This document shows positions 1-11,500 of a DNA stretch of 64,000 bases, one piece after another (within the stretch, counting starts at the first letter, position 1; every line of letters begins with the position of its first letter). The notes under the pieces were generated by a model. That model was not told the origin of the DNA and searched no databases. It was given only the letters and a program-made list of their open reading frames with translations. This DNA is from Rhizodiscina lignyota. Taxonomy: Eukaryota > Ascomycota > Dothideomycetes > Aulographales > Rhizodiscinaceae. A program made the translations under genes and the position numbers. The DNA lies in contig ML978140.1 in NCBI GenBank assembly GCA_010015805.1, forward strand, positions 62,001 through 126,000, read 5' to 3'.

Positions 1-401
1 TCACCATTCTTGCACTTGCCGAGTGCATGAAGCTGCTGCACACTCCATTCCTCTTCTCCGCCACCAATGACACGGACAAGTTTAGGTGAGGCTTCCTGGC
101 CCACCACGAATGTGTTCCCCAATCGCTCTAGCGCGTCGGTTGTGAATAATGTCCTGGTGGGGTATTGGCCAGCCAGAGGATGTGTGCCCATGATCGTCCA
201 ACTAACCTCAGGGGCGACGTAAGAGAGAAAGGCCGTGTAATTTCCATCGCCCAAGAAGTTGAATATCTTCGTGATTTGGCCCTTGTCTGGGTATTTCGAT
301 TGCGTCTGGGACGTTGTTTGGTTGCTATTTGCCAATGCTGGTGTAGCAAAAGTAGCAGCGATAAAAGCAAAGACGGAGAGTGTTCGGACCGAGAAGAACA
401 T
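1..401 (-). CDS. Secreted NTF2/SnoaL-like protein, 3' end outside window
   Basis: Reading leftward from the ATG at 401, an open frame of 133 codons runs off the window edge. It begins MFFSVRTLSVFAFIAATFA, a typical signal peptide with a likely cut after ALA near residue 25. The mature part has the pattern of a SnoaL-like, cone-fold NTF2 domain: a helix with FNFLGDGNYTAFLSYVAP, then VSWTIMGTHPLAGQY, then a helix around TDALERLGN and a strand ending in KLVRVIGGGEEEWSVQQLHA. Proteins of this fold can be small-molecule isomerases or cyclases or have no known activity; the substrate cannot be told from sequence. Its neighbour is an MFS transporter on the same strand, 631 bp away. The family call is by pattern only. 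Confidence 0.7.
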   Translation of the reverse strand, partial: MFFSVRTLSVFAFIAATFATPALANSNQTTSQTQSKYPDKGQITKIFNFLGDGNYTAFLSYVAPEVSWTIMGTHPLAGQYPTRTLFTTDALERLGNTFVVGQEASPKLVRVIGGGEEEWSVQQLHALGKCKNG

Positions 402-1032
402 ATTGTGGATGAGTGAATTTAACTGATCGATGATGCGATTAAGAAAGTGCAGGATTCAAAGCTTTTAAAAGTCGCTCCCTTTCATACGTGCCTCGGAAGG
501 ATTTTGTTGCGGTCGGTGATTTCGCATTCATCTTCCGCGTCTAGCGAAGGGCTTTGGCCTTCTCCGAGGCCAAAGGGATGTGTGTTTGTCCAAATTAACA
601 AGCTTGGACGACCTCCGGAGCTTTAAGGCTGTGTGCGAGCGGGACTGGCTTGGTGGAGTCGATATCGTACTAACTGTTTGGGGCATCTCGAGCGACAAAG
701 CAAAGCCCCACCTCAAACGATAGTGGACTAGGGGAATATCAATCACTCAGATTTGCGCCTTGATCTAATGCAGTAAAATTGACGAAGGGTGCGTGCGAAC
801 TGTCCCAGTGAACTTGCACAGAGATGATGGAGAACCGGAGATTGAACATTGAAAACTCACTGTCGGAAGCAGGCGGGGGCATTCTGACCCTGAAATCAGA
901 GTTATATTTACAGGAAATCAACGTAACAGGGATAATCATAAATATTCGTGTTTAATACACATTAGTGAGCTGTGTTAACAGTCAATGCTTTTCTATTGCG
1001 AGATATAGCATATCTACACAAACAGACTGGAG
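402..1032. other. Intergenic, no gene seen
   Basis: This stretch holds the upstream region of the secreted NTF2-like gene and the downstream region of the MFS gene. No coding frame with family character, RNA gene or repeat was recognised. Confidence 0.5.
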
Positions 1033-3127
1033 TCATAGAGATACAGGATGCTTGTGACGAACGATATGACCGTATCTATCCGAGTCAGTGTTGTTCAATA
1101 TTCTAAGATGCAGAGAGGAGGACATACTTGTAAAATAGAATCGGTATTGGGGCCATAATTAACGAGATGAATCCGAGGACGGTATTGCCCCAACCCAGAC
1201 CAAGGGATCGGAATAGCGAAGGGCCAGCAAGCGGCAAAAATGTACCGTAGATCGATAGTGAGGTTCGCATTGCGGCGACCGCAGACGCTGCATATATTGA
1301 AAACGCATCTACGAGGTATGTTTGGCCTGAGACGGATCAGTAAACATGCGGTCAATGCGTGTTGCTGTACTTGGGGTCATACAAGGCATGAATACTCCGA
1401 GCATGCCAAATCCAAAGGGGATCATCCCGATAATTGGCACTATCCTAGAGGTGTGTTAATCCAATACTCTCGTGGCTGTCTTGAAATCTGTTCATACCAG
1501 TGAACATGCTTCTCCGTTGACCAGCCATACCAGAATAGTGAAATTGGAAGCCATATAGAATAATATACCGTAGTAGCAAGACGCATCTCGGCTATTGAAC
1601 TATCAGTACGAAAATCTGAGCAACAGTGGCCTTGCATACGTTCGAAATTTCCGTTGTTTTTCTTTGCGAGTTTGATGACGGTGGCGTCGTTCGTCTTCAT
1701 GATGACAACAAGTGCAATCTATTCAGGCGAATGATAAGATTGGAGTCGCGAAAGAACTGCATGTGATACATACAATCATGCCTCCTCCCACTGCGGAAAA
1801 ATATCAGCTCAAGCAATCCTGGTTGTGCGGAGGCTATACTTACAGGGCGTATATGCTAGACCAGTGAGACTGGACTTCCAGCCATAAGTCTCTGTGAATA
1901 CTGTCGGAATTGTAGTGAAGAAGAGATCTGTTCTTCGTGAGCACGGTGGGTTAAAGAGGCGGATCACGCGTACAAAGAATGCCAAATACTGTAGACGCAT
2001 ATGCACAAATGAGAAACGCAATCGGACTTTTTGTGAGGAGCTTGAGCGGTCTGACTATGCTGGTAGCGAGGAGCTGTTTCCGGGACATTTTTCGACTCAG
2101 CAGAGGCTGCAAATCAGACCTTCCAGTTTCTTTGCGGAGCTTCTTGGCTTTCCGAGCAAGAAGTGTTGGGGCGTACGACTCCGGCATGAATCCCGTCATG
2201 AAGGCATTCACTGCGACGCCCGGAATCAATATAATCCAATAAAGCTAATATAGTCAGTTAGTTATTTCTGAGAAACATTACGGTGTTCTAACCCAGCGCC
2301 ACCCGAGGCCTTGAGATATAAACCCTCCAATGATCGGTCCGACTGCGAGAACGTCAGTCCCAGGTATAACTTTGAGGAGAGGTGCGCCATACGAGCAGGG
2401 CCTGCGCACTGAGCTAGAACAACCGTTGCTGTTGCTGATGCCCGCATCTCAAGAGGATAAATATCCGCAACAACTGCAGGAGCGACCACCATGGCCGCCG
2501 ATGCTCCAACTCCTGCCAATATACGCATGACGATGAGGCCTGCTATCGATGGGGCAAGGGCACAGCCTAGAATCCACAGATTAAAGAACCAGCCTGCTGA
2601 TACAAGTACTGGATAGCGGCCAAAAATTTCTGACATTGGCCCAAGGAACAGAGGGCCGATGACGAAACCGATGAGATATATCGTTACGGAGAGGGAACCA
2701 AGGATTTGGGACGACACACGGAATTCATCCATCGTGAGTGCCAATCCAGGAGCAACCATGGAAGAAGCAAGTGGGCTGGAGAAGAAGTCAGTTGATAGTG
2801 AGTGGCATTTCGGTCGGGAACGGACCTGACGGTTGAAGCAGCCCCCATAAATACCATGAGGCCAGTTTTCTTCCACTTCGACCAGTTCCTTCAAATTGGA
2901 TCATCAGTGAAATCGTTCGTCATCGGCTTCCAATACGCTCACTGTGGATTTGCCGTGTCTGAAATTGAGTCCCATCCAACGAGGCCATTGTCCAGATCCA
3001 TTAATGGAGGCGGAACCACCGCAATCTGCGGGCTCGACTCTGATTCTTTCGATGCATTTTCAATGTCGTCACATATTGACGCTTCTATTTTCTCAGGAAG
3101 CTCGTCCATACTGTCTCCAAAGTGCAT
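1033..3127 (-). CDS. MFS transporter (DHA1-type, 12 TM), intron-rich
   Basis: A drug:proton antiporter-like plasma-membrane carrier. It starts MHFGDSMDELPEKIE with an acidic cytosolic N-terminus and then joins NPQNWSKWKKTGLM, the usual entry into TM1 of this family. Motifs in order: GPLFLGPMSEIFGRYPVL (loop 2-3, motif A), RILAGVGASAAMVV, DIYPLEMRASATA, GPIIGGFISQGLGWRW (motif C), ESYAPTLLARKAKKLRKETG (middle loop), LYLFFTTIPTVFTETYGW, and GLGWGNTVLGF near the end. I count about eleven GT-AG introns, each restoring family sequence, for example 1928-1973 joining GIL to YLFFTT and 2889-2942 joining NPQ to NWSK. The stop at 1033-1035 follows a short last exon. Intron density is much higher than in the other transporters here. 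No lesion was found. The substrate is unknown. Confidence 0.85.
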
Positions 3128-3804
3128 TAAATGAGTGTAACCACACTGCGAAAAGAAACAGAGAGAGCCTGACAGAAGTCATGAACAATATCGAAATTGG
3201 AATTGGATCTGACTGCCATTCTTGGTGTAGTGACATGCCGTTTACCCGCTGCGTAGTTGGAGCTTCAAGCCTCAAAGTCGCAAAAGTCTCGTCTCAGTGG
3301 ATATGATCATCCGGGTATCCTATCCGTCAAACGGGAGGCCCAGCCCCGCAAAGCGGCCGCATTGCACCATCATCAAAAACAGCTTGGAGGAAAGGGAAAG
3401 TCCTCTGTGGCAGACTTCTCGTTATATGCAACGGTATCGAGGCGTGGATGCTGGTGAAAATAAGCTCCATGAAGTCCATCCAGGGGCGACGGGAAAAATT
3501 CACGGGGAAACGCCGCCACGCGGGGAAAACAACCAGTTTCCCCATACATTTGCCAAGCACATGACTCGCATCTCGGCGCATACGGATCTTAGAATGGAAG
3601 TAGGGCGAACGGCACCAGTACATATTTCAAGTTATACTCGGTAGCGCTAGGTACTGTATTCTCTTCGCAATCGCAAACTGCCTCGCAACTCGTTGTGACC
3701 TATACACATACAAAATGCCTTCGTGTTGTCATATCCTGGTATCTCGCGTGCCACCCAAACGCCATACCGCAATGCAATAAAATACAATACAATCTCTTGT
3801 CCCA
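3128..3804. other. Intergenic between MFS start and polyphosphatase stop
   Basis: No gene was recognised. It contains the promoter of the MFS gene and the 3' region of the endopolyphosphatase. Confidence 0.5.
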
Positions 3805-6028
3805 TCACAGCTCCAATGAGTCCGAAATCTGTTCCATTTCAGCCGCATCACCAGCGACCTCACCAAAGTACTCCTCAATCTCTTGGGGGTCCATACTGCC
3901 CACAAACGCCCTGCGCACAAACTCGAACCACACCTTATTGATTTTCCCTTTCTTTCCCTTCTTCTTGTGCTTCTTCTTCTTCTTCTCCGTATCGACACCC
4001 TCATTCACTACATCGTTTACATCTTTCAAGAAATCAACGTCCTTCTCTGAAAAGCTGTTGTCCTTCCTCTCTCCGATCCGCTCAGCGAGCGTAATGTAAC
4101 TGCGCACCAATAGATCGTCCATCTTGTATGTCTTGCCACCCCTTGTCTCGTACTCGACCTCGAACTTGAACTTCTTGGGCTTGGACTTCGGTTTCTTCCC
4201 GTCTTTTTCAATTTCCACTCGCTCATCAACAGCGTCCTTCCTCTCCATCCACTGCCCAAACGCACCACCTCTTGGTCCCTGTGGGACTTCAGGCTCAAAC
4301 GGGACAAGGGGGCTATTACGTCCAATGTCAAAGAGCCTGAAATCGTTGTTGATATGCGTCAGATTAGCGTAGTACTGCGTATATCCGAGGAGCGAGAACA
4401 TTTGCGCCGAATACGCCGGGCCGGGCGGTGTTGTTGTCGACGGGGGAGTCGGGAGGTGGAATTTGTGTTTCTTCCCTGCCTTGCCCTTCTTCTTATCCGC
4501 TTTGGCGCCGGTGGTGGATACGGTTTCTTGTGCTTTTTCCAGCGCGAAGAGGTACTCGTCTAAAGTCTGCTCGTCGTCCAGGGTGAGAGGGAGCTGGGGT
4601 GCGCTATTGCCCTGCGCTTCGACCGGTCGTCCTGGGTGTGGGAAGACGGTATCCTGTACCCCTGTGATGTTGTATTGATAGACGCGGATCGTGGGAAAAT
4701 AATTCGGGACAATGCTGGGATTGACGTGCGAGACGGCATACCGCTCGCCATACTTGCCGCCGATGTGATCGAGATACTTCTTGTTCTTCTTCGAATTACT
4801 CTTGCTTACGTCGTCCGCATCAGAGAGACCGATGATCTCCAGCCACAGATCCCGCAGCTCGATGAGGTAGCTCCTGTCCGAGTCGACGGTGAAGTCGTCC
4901 TCTTCCACAGCCATCGCCTTGATCGCACCATTCCGCGTGCTCTTCTTGACGTCCTTGAAGTCCTGCACAATGAAATGATCGATGTTCATGTGCCCGTAGA
5001 AGCTGCCGACTATAATGTCTCTGTACTGCTCCATCCACAGTGTGTACTTCTGCCAGCATGCCTCGTCCCAGCTGATCTTGCTCTCTGTGCGTGCCGGCGG
5101 GACATGGCCCATCAGCATCACCTTCATACCTCGCTGCCTGAATATGTCGAGCTGTATCCGCAGCCAATCCATGTGCTCGTATCCGGGCTCACTTTTCGGT
5201 GCACAGCCGTCGACCGCAGCATTCTTGGTGTAGAAGTATAGGGTGTTGAGGCTGATGACCGCCAACTTGTTTGGAATAACCTCGACGTAGTACCACCCTC
5301 CGCGCTGGAACTGGTGTCGTTGCTCCTCCGGCACGAACTGCCGCCAAATGTCGAGGTACTTTCTCGTCCACGTATTCGGGCCTTCGAGGAAGATGTTGTG
5401 CGGAAGGACATCGTTGTTTCCGAGAGTCGGCACGATCGGGATCGTGAAATCATTCGTCGGGTCATCGTCCTCGTAGTTGTCTGGCTTGCCCCAGACCTCG
5501 AAAAACTTTTCGACCAGCAATTCATTCTGTGCCACTATCTGATTCCGCGTTCGAGGGATGAGCTCGTCGTTGTCATGGCGAGCGGAGTCGCCGGTCCAGA
5601 TGACAAAGTCCACCTCGTTCTTCAAATTCTCCTTGATCCATTTGAATGTCTCGTTTACGAGTGAAACGGGCGAGTCGCAGTCTGTGGATTCGGCGCCGTA
5701 GACACCTGCTGGGCCTTTGCTGCGGTGGCAGGCGTGGTCTTTATCGGTGGAGGAGTAGAGCTTGTAGAAGGGGTCTGGGTGAATGTCTGGTACAAAGCTG
5801 TCAGCACCTCTGGTTGACTATATCTTGCTAGCACAAGTACATACCGGTAATGTGCAAGAATCTGCCTGTCAACTTCCTCCCCGCGGCGTTATCCCCTCCG
5901 CTGGGCAGCTCCGTAAACTCGGCACCGCCCACGCCTTTGCAGCCAGATCTGCCAGACCCTGCTACGGCTTGCGGCGAGGCCTGGCTGCATGTGAGCAGCA
6001 GAGCCCATTGGACCAGCGCCCTGAGCAT
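3805..6028 (-). CDS. ppn1: Vacuolar endopolyphosphatase (Ppn1-like)
   Basis: This enzyme cuts inorganic polyphosphate internally, in the vacuole in yeast. Exon 1 (6028-5845) gives MLRALVQWALLLTCSQA, a signal or anchor segment, and ends in the first metal motif. The intron 5787-5844 joins HIT to DIHPDPFYKLYS, restoring D-x-H. Further metallophosphatase motifs are WTGDSARHDND, PTLGNNDVLPHN, LMGHVPPAR and SFYGHMNIDHF. Exon 2 ends at 3805, giving about 721 residues, close to the family size. The conserved second half includes SPSIVPN-like VNPSIVPNYFPTIRVYQYN and the LGYTQYYANLTHINN block. An in-frame ATG nine codons upstream (6055) is an alternative start. Two lysine-rich low-complexity tracts lie in the C-terminal third, one before LPTPPSTTTPPG and one about 60 residues from the end. 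The call is strong. Confidence 0.93.
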
Positions 6029-8322
6029 TTTGAGTATTTTGCATCGACTGTGCACCTCGACCTGTGACGGGCGCGCGACGTCTGTATAAGTAAAGAGCGC
6101 ACGCGGGCAGCCATGGGACAGAGTCGCGCACGAGCAGTCAGGTTCTTACCATAGTGGTCAGAGGGTGGGATGGCGCTCAACAGCGTCGCTCTGTGGTGTA
6201 AGGGGCAGTGAGGCGTGAGAATGGGAACGTGGTGGAATACTGGGCCGCCATTTGCTGCAGGGCAGCGGCGGACCACTGAGCAAAAGCGACCCCGAAGCTG
6301 CGCAGCGACCCAGGCGAGTGACAACCTCGAGGAGCGTTCCACACGTCCCGCAGGCAGCCTCCTTTGCACCGTCAGCGACTCACAGGCGACGGGTGTTCAC
6401 TCCATCGCATACAAGCTGCGTGCTCTGCTGCGAGATCACGCGGGATGCGCCTCGAGCGGGACGGGGCGCGGGATTGCTCCAGCTGCCATCTCGTCCTCGT
6501 CTCACTCTCGAAACGGAAGATCATGGCGTAGGGCTGCAATATGGCTCTTATGGCGAGAAGTGCTATGCTCGAGCATGATCATCTACCGAGCATTATCAGT
6601 CCTGACCTCGACGTCAAAATCAGGCATCCACCGTTCACGATTCCAAGGCCGCGTCATTCAGATGTAGAACTGGGCGTCCGATGATTGAGAACATCTCCGT
6701 CACTGTTTCACGTTCTGACCCAGCCTGGAGCCAAGGGTTGCAGTGTCGCGTGCCTCTTTGCTTTCTCTCCCGTTTGTGACTTCGAGGGCTGCTTTCGGGC
6801 TCATATAGGCGTGGCCGCATCTACGAGTTCGCTTAATTAGGCTCTGACGCGGAAGCCAGTCTGTCCTAGTGGGCGGCCAATGATCCTGGCCAATGTGGAA
6901 CTGAGGAGTGGGAGGACGGAGCTATTCCAGAGTGGAAGAAAGCTACGGAGTAGAGACAGCTATTCAGATGCTTGATGAGGAGAAGGTACCAAAAGGAGGC
7001 CCAACAATACAGCGTTACGCCTTCACATGTTGGTTGGAGCGATTTATAATGTTCAAAGTGCGCTCCCGTGCGTCAGCTGAACCCTGAGTGGCTGAAGTGG
7101 CGCGCGCCGCGAGCCTACGTCGTCCCAACTTCAGCTCTTCCATTAACCCTTTCAACACGCACCAACGAGACTCTTTCGCCTCTGACGTGGCCTCTTAAAT
7201 TTTGCAATGTCAAATCGGTGTCTGCGCGAAGAGTATAGTGCTGCTTCGGACTTCCAATGTGCCTTCGTCTGCCAGCGCAGCACACTCGAAGACGGATTCG
7301 ACGACATCTCGCCATCTTGCATGATCGAATCACAGTCAAATCAAAAGCTATGCATTCAGTCAGTAAGATGACAATACGAGACAGGTATTTGATGCACGAA
7401 GTGACTGTTCAGGACCTGTGAAGACTGCGAATGAAGGAGTTCATCAACTAGTTCAAGACAGCCAACAACAGAGCCAAGAGTCCTTAAATCTAAAGAGAAG
7501 CAATATCCAAACTAGCAGAGAGCCCAGCGCCACTATGTGGGCGCGCATCTTTCTTTACGACGGGTTGGGTCGAGGCCTTTCGAAGATGCTATTCAAGCTC
7601 CAGGGCGTAATGTGGACAGCGTGAACCGCTTTAAAATACTGTCCCAGCTCTTTAGACATTGTTGTCTGAATATCTAAAGCTCAATTCCAACCTGGTGGGC
7701 TCGTTTGCAGAATCGATTGCGATCAGGAGTCAGTGTGTGCAGTCATCAATTTGTGATGCAGTCGATACCACCTGTTCGCAATTGCTTTCAAGTGCGAATG
7801 TCGGAGCGTGATGAGATGCTGGAATGCGATGAGACGTCTAACGAGAGCATCAACAAGACTCAAGAAGAGTAGGAAGTGCTGACGCGCAAGGGAATATGGT
7901 TCTGTGTCCAGAAACCCGACCGAATATTCGAACAAAAAAAAGCCTAGATTCGATCGCCCGATACGTGTTCGACACCCGTGTTTTAGATTTTTACGTCACA
8001 GCAGCTTCGTTGCGTATCGTCATCCTTCGCAGCGTCCATCAGCTGGAGATCACGATATCCCAGTCTGGTCAGCAGGGCACAATCAGAAGCTCATGAGAGA
8101 GTCTCGCAATCTCATCTGACAAGGAGTTGGGAAGTGCACATGAGAATTGGTTGAGATTCGGCGACCCCACGGAACTCGTCAATTTGCGCCTGTGGCATTT
8201 TGCCCACTCCCACGAGATCGACCTTCGTAGAACAGAACAGTATTTCGCACAAAATACACTGAGAACATACAAATGCAACTTTTGCGTTCATGTCAACTCC
8301 CGACAACGCCTTTCATCTCGAA
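6029..8322. other. 2.3 kb without a recognisable gene
   Basis: Several open frames exist on both strands but none has a domain, a hydrophobic pattern or a plausible splice pattern. The right end is the 3' region of the DUF7704 gene. No tRNA B-box or long repeat was seen. Confidence 0.45.
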
Positions 8323-8799
8323 TCAGATGGCCTTCTCCCTCCTCCCTTTCCCACCCTTCATCCCCACATCCAACAAAAACGCACTCCTTACCACAACCGC
8401 AAGCCCCGTAATCCCCACATTCCCCCAATCCTCCGCTGGCCTCATCGACGCGAAGCTCAGCCTCCCCTGGCTCTTCAGCGCGTCGTACGTGCTGTACAGC
8501 ATAGCTAGGTCGTACGTCAGCGTCGCGGCCTGCAGGATCTTCCATATCATGACGTCCTTGGAGTAGCGCAGAAGAACGACGTCGAGAATGGCGAGCATCA
8601 GCAGCGCGCCGCCGAGCTGTTGGAGGAGGAAGTCGAATTGTGGGTTGCGCGGCGCGATGGAGGATGGGATGAAGGCATTGACGACAACGGAGGGGGTGAA
8701 GAAGTCCATGTAGACGGCCCACAGGCAGATGAGCGGATCCGACCAGAGGAAGTAGAATTTGTAGAAGATGGGAATGTCTTTGGTGGAGGTTACAGCCAT
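8323..8799 (-). CDS. Small membrane protein, DUF7704-like
   Basis: A single-exon frame of 158 residues starting MAVTSTKDIPIFYKFYFLW. It has four hydrophobic stretches: around residues 12-30 (FYFLWSDPLICLWAVYMDF), 60-80 (LGGALLMLAILDVVLLRY), 88-105 (ILQAATLTYDLAMLYSTY) and 125-145 (VGITGLAVVVRSAFLLDVG). The opening pattern IPxFYKxxFLxxDP, the early aromatic residues and the four-helix layout are those of a widespread uncharacterised fungal family. The open frame extends upstream to 8925, but the conserved part begins at the ATG at 8799, which I chose. Function is unknown. Neighbours do not help: a gene-poor stretch on one side and a BIM1-like gene on the other. Confidence 0.75.
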   Translation of the reverse strand: MAVTSTKDIPIFYKFYFLWSDPLICLWAVYMDFFTPSVVVNAFIPSSIAPRNPQFDFLLQQLGGALLMLAILDVVLLRYSKDVMIWKILQAATLTYDLAMLYSTYDALKSQGRLSFASMRPAEDWGNVGITGLAVVVRSAFLLDVGMKGGKGRREKAI

Positions 8800-9419
8800 G
8801 ATGGACGTTGGATTATTGCTCCTTCGCACGCCTCCCGCGATAATGCTCAATGGACGGTTTGCAAACTCCGGTTTCGAACGCGGTTGCGTAGCGGACAGAT
8901 CAACGGTACTCAAACAACCAGACACTCAAATATATCTCTACAACCCACAGACTATGAAAAGGTGATTTTGATGATGAGTGCTTACAAGTCGGCGTGCTTA
9001 CACCGATTGCATGTGTGCTTCAGCTCGGGGCTCGGGATAGGACGGTGAAACACTGCTTAGTCATTGAGCTATGTACATTGATGTATCCTAGCTTTCCACA
9101 GGTTTTCTTCGAAACTACGGCTTTCAAACCTCCGACTTCATCAAAGGTTTTCGTTGGCATTTCGAGTCGTCGTCGACTGTTCAACGGACTCGATACTCAC
9201 TGCGCGCCGCTTGGACACATCAATCACAACACACAAGAATAAATTCGTATAGCGGCGCATATCCGTTCTATTGAACTCGGATGAGTAAATCGGGTTTGGA
9301 TATGCAATCCGACTCTCAATCTTTCCTCCACTTTCGAACTCAGGCCAGAGGTTGCCCACGTAACTTGAGCTATCTCCTGCATACCGCCTGCTGACGCTCG
9401 AAAACAAAGGAGCCAGGGC
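8800..9419. other. Intergenic, no gene seen
   Basis: It separates the DUF7704 start from the stop of the first BIM1-like gene. Nothing recognisable. Confidence 0.45.
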
Positions 9420-10186
9420 TCAGAGTGCAACGGCAAAAATACCAGCCACAAGCAAAGAGAGAACAGAGGGCGCAAGAATTGCACCCGCTCCAGTCGATGA
9501 CGAGGCGGCAGGGCTTGAAGAAGTTGATGAGCTTGCCACGTCTTCATTTGTCAGTGCCTGAACAGTGACAGTAGAGCTGTTCTTGCATTCGCCGGCAGGA
9601 AGAAGCGTAGCGTTTTTGCTAAACGTAATGTCGGCGCACTAGATTCCGCGAACATTAGCGTACGCCACATCTCAAGACCGACAAGCATTTACATTATACA
9701 GCCCACCACCATCATGGCCAGCCGTGGCAAATTGGATCGACGCGTTAGTGCCTTCTGATATCGGGAGACCAGATGGGAGTGTCAGCTTGGGGAAGCAGAG
9801 GCCTCCGGCGCCGGTCTCGTTGAGAGGGGCATTGAACAAGGTGATGTTAAAGTCTGTCACGTTTTCTCCGAAGCCGATGTTGATAAAGAGGTATGCGGCA
9901 GCGTCATGCAGCGTTGCATTGAAAGAGCCGCCGTCGAGAGGCCACAGTGTGCGAGGAGTGGTTGAGTTGTCAGTAAATCCTGCGCCTGGATTTTGGAGAG
10001 ACGTGTTAGCTGAATGCTAAGGCATGACTTGGGGAAGAATTTCGCACATGGATAGATCCTTTGGTTGAAAGGAGGAATGAAGGAGTTCCCGCGCCATTCG
10101 GGATAGAAGATCTGGGTATGAGCAGAGACCAGCATCAGGAAGCTGGCGACCAGAAGGCCGAACAAGGAGGACCGGACTGAAGCCAT
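9420..10186 (-). CDS. BIM1/X325-like copper-binding secreted protein, GPI-type tail (A)
   Basis: A three-exon gene of 216 residues (exons 10186-10048, 9985-9693, 9638-9420). MASVRSSLFGLLVASFLMLVSA is a signal peptide; cutting it exposes a histidine (HTQIFYPEWRGN), as in LPMO-like proteins that bind copper with an N-terminal His brace. After the first intron the frame continues YPCAGFTDNSTTPRTLWPLDGG, then FINIGFGENVTDFNITLFN, LCFPKLTLPSG, FATAGHDGGGLYN and, after the second intron, CADITFSKNATLLPAGECKN. The tail is a Ser/Ala/Thr-rich linker followed by a hydrophobic end, the pattern of a GPI signal. In Cryptococcus, Bim1 helps copper uptake with Ctr1; a related cell-surface role is inferred here. 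It faces a second member of the family (10693-11500) head to head. No breaks were seen. Confidence 0.88.
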
Positions 10187-10692
10187 TGTATGAATTGTCG
10201 AAATTCTCGACTTCCAATTGAGATACTGGGAGCTGTTCCGCTTGCCGGAGCTGCGAGAGAGGGTTTTGGTCAAGCTTTATAACAACTATGCTCAAGCAAT
10301 ATCAAGCAATGGTAGCCACAATTGGCGCATCTATCCCCTGTTAGTACTGTTCGTTACCGTAGCGAAGGATAGTTCGCTACAATATTTTATTGGGTGTGCG
10401 CAAGTGGGAGTGGAGTTATACCCGGAAGCTTGTATCAACCTGCATATTTGAGGGCATATGAGCAAATTGTGGTACTCTGGCCCAACTTTTTATAGGCCAA
10501 GACCATTGCCATCAATTGAGAAGGAAGCTAGTAATAGAAACGACTTCCGAGTCATCCGTGTTCAGATTTAAGCTGCTTTTTATTAATTGCGAGAAATGTC
10601 GCCGCTTATGACTCTGCGTGTTTTTGCTTGATTCTCTGTCCACAGCTGTTGCATATCAAGCAACAAGTTCTCTCCACGATACCACCTTCGTC
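10187..10692. promoter_or_regulatory. Shared divergent promoter of the two BIM1-like genes
   Basis: 506 bp lie between the two divergent start codons, so both promoters must sit here. I could not identify a convincing copper- or iron-responsive element by eye. Confidence 0.5.
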
Positions 10693-11500
10693 ATGGCACA
10701 ATTCATTCCCCTATTCCTTCTTAATATTTGCCTAACACCACTCGCTTTGGCGCATTTCCTCGTCAATGTCCCCACCCCCCTCGGCAACAATATAGAGAAC
10801 GAAGACATCTCACCATGTGGCGGCTTTACACCTTCAAGCTCCTCTAAGAGATCAGACTTTCATGTCGAAGGTGACGCCATTGGAATTTCCACTCTACATG
10901 CTCAGTGTTACCTGGCATATCGTGGCATGCTCGGAACCTCACTGGTGAAACCCAACTGGACGAACCTGCTGCCAACAGTAGAGGAGTTTGGTCTGAACGG
11001 CTTCTGTGAGGAAAGTGTTTCGGTACCGAGTTCCTGGGCAGGGAAGAGCGGTTTACTCCAGATCATCCAGGACGCTGAGGATGGCGTGCATTACCAGGTA
11101 AGCATATTAAATGCTTCTCTTCAGCGTAGCGCAGAAGACCTCCCGTTTGGCCCGCTTCCCGCATATTTTGTGACTCCGGCTGACTGCGCGTTCCAAAATA
11201 CAGTGCATGGCGGTGAATTTTGTAGCCGGAAAAGGATCGGTACCATCCAGTTGCACGAACTCTTCCGGCGTGTCAGCCAACTTCGCGAACGACAATACAC
11301 TCAATGTGGCTGAAAGCGGCGCATCTTCCTCTTCCTCGACTCCGACTGCTACATCGTCTCAAGCTTCTTCTTCGACATCGGCGTCAACGCAGGCTGCGAC
11401 AACCTCTTCCGAGGCTGGCACTCTGATTCCATCGGGTTACACAGGCAATGGAATTCTAGCAGGATTCATGGTCGCATATGTTCTCGGGTTGAACTTGTAA
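10693..11500 (+). CDS. BIM1/X325-like copper-binding secreted protein, GPI-type tail (B)
   Basis: Two exons (10693-11097, 11204-11500) encode 233 residues. The signal peptide MAQFIPLFLLNICLTPLALA ends at AHFLVNVPTPLGNN, exposing an N-terminal His. The next block, NEDISPCGGFTP, is the hallmark of the AHFxLxxPxxxG...PCGGF subgroup. The intron 11098-11203 joins DGVHYQ to CMAVNFVAGKGSV, restoring the conserved cysteine. The last 80 residues are Ser/Thr/Ala-rich and end in the hydrophobic GILAGFMVAYVLGLNL, a GPI-type signal. It belongs to a different branch from its divergent neighbour (PCGGF type versus YPCAGF type), so the pair is unlikely to be a recent tandem copy. A role in surface copper binding is inferred from the family. 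Confidence 0.86.

Noticed and set aside
1928-1973. Apparent frameshift and stop in the first MFS gene
   Set aside because: A 46-nt GT-AG intron restores the family sequence GILYLFFTT, so it is not a lesion.
1894-2253. Plus-strand frame of 119 codons across the first MFS gene
   Set aside because: It lies over spliced exons of the transporter on the other strand and has no recognisable pattern.
3729-5664. Several long open frames opposite and inside the endopolyphosphatase
   Set aside because: They are shadows of a strongly recognisable gene and have no family features.
7960-7985. GTGTTCGACACC word resembling a T-arm
   Set aside because: It is a short palindrome without the other arms of a tRNA.
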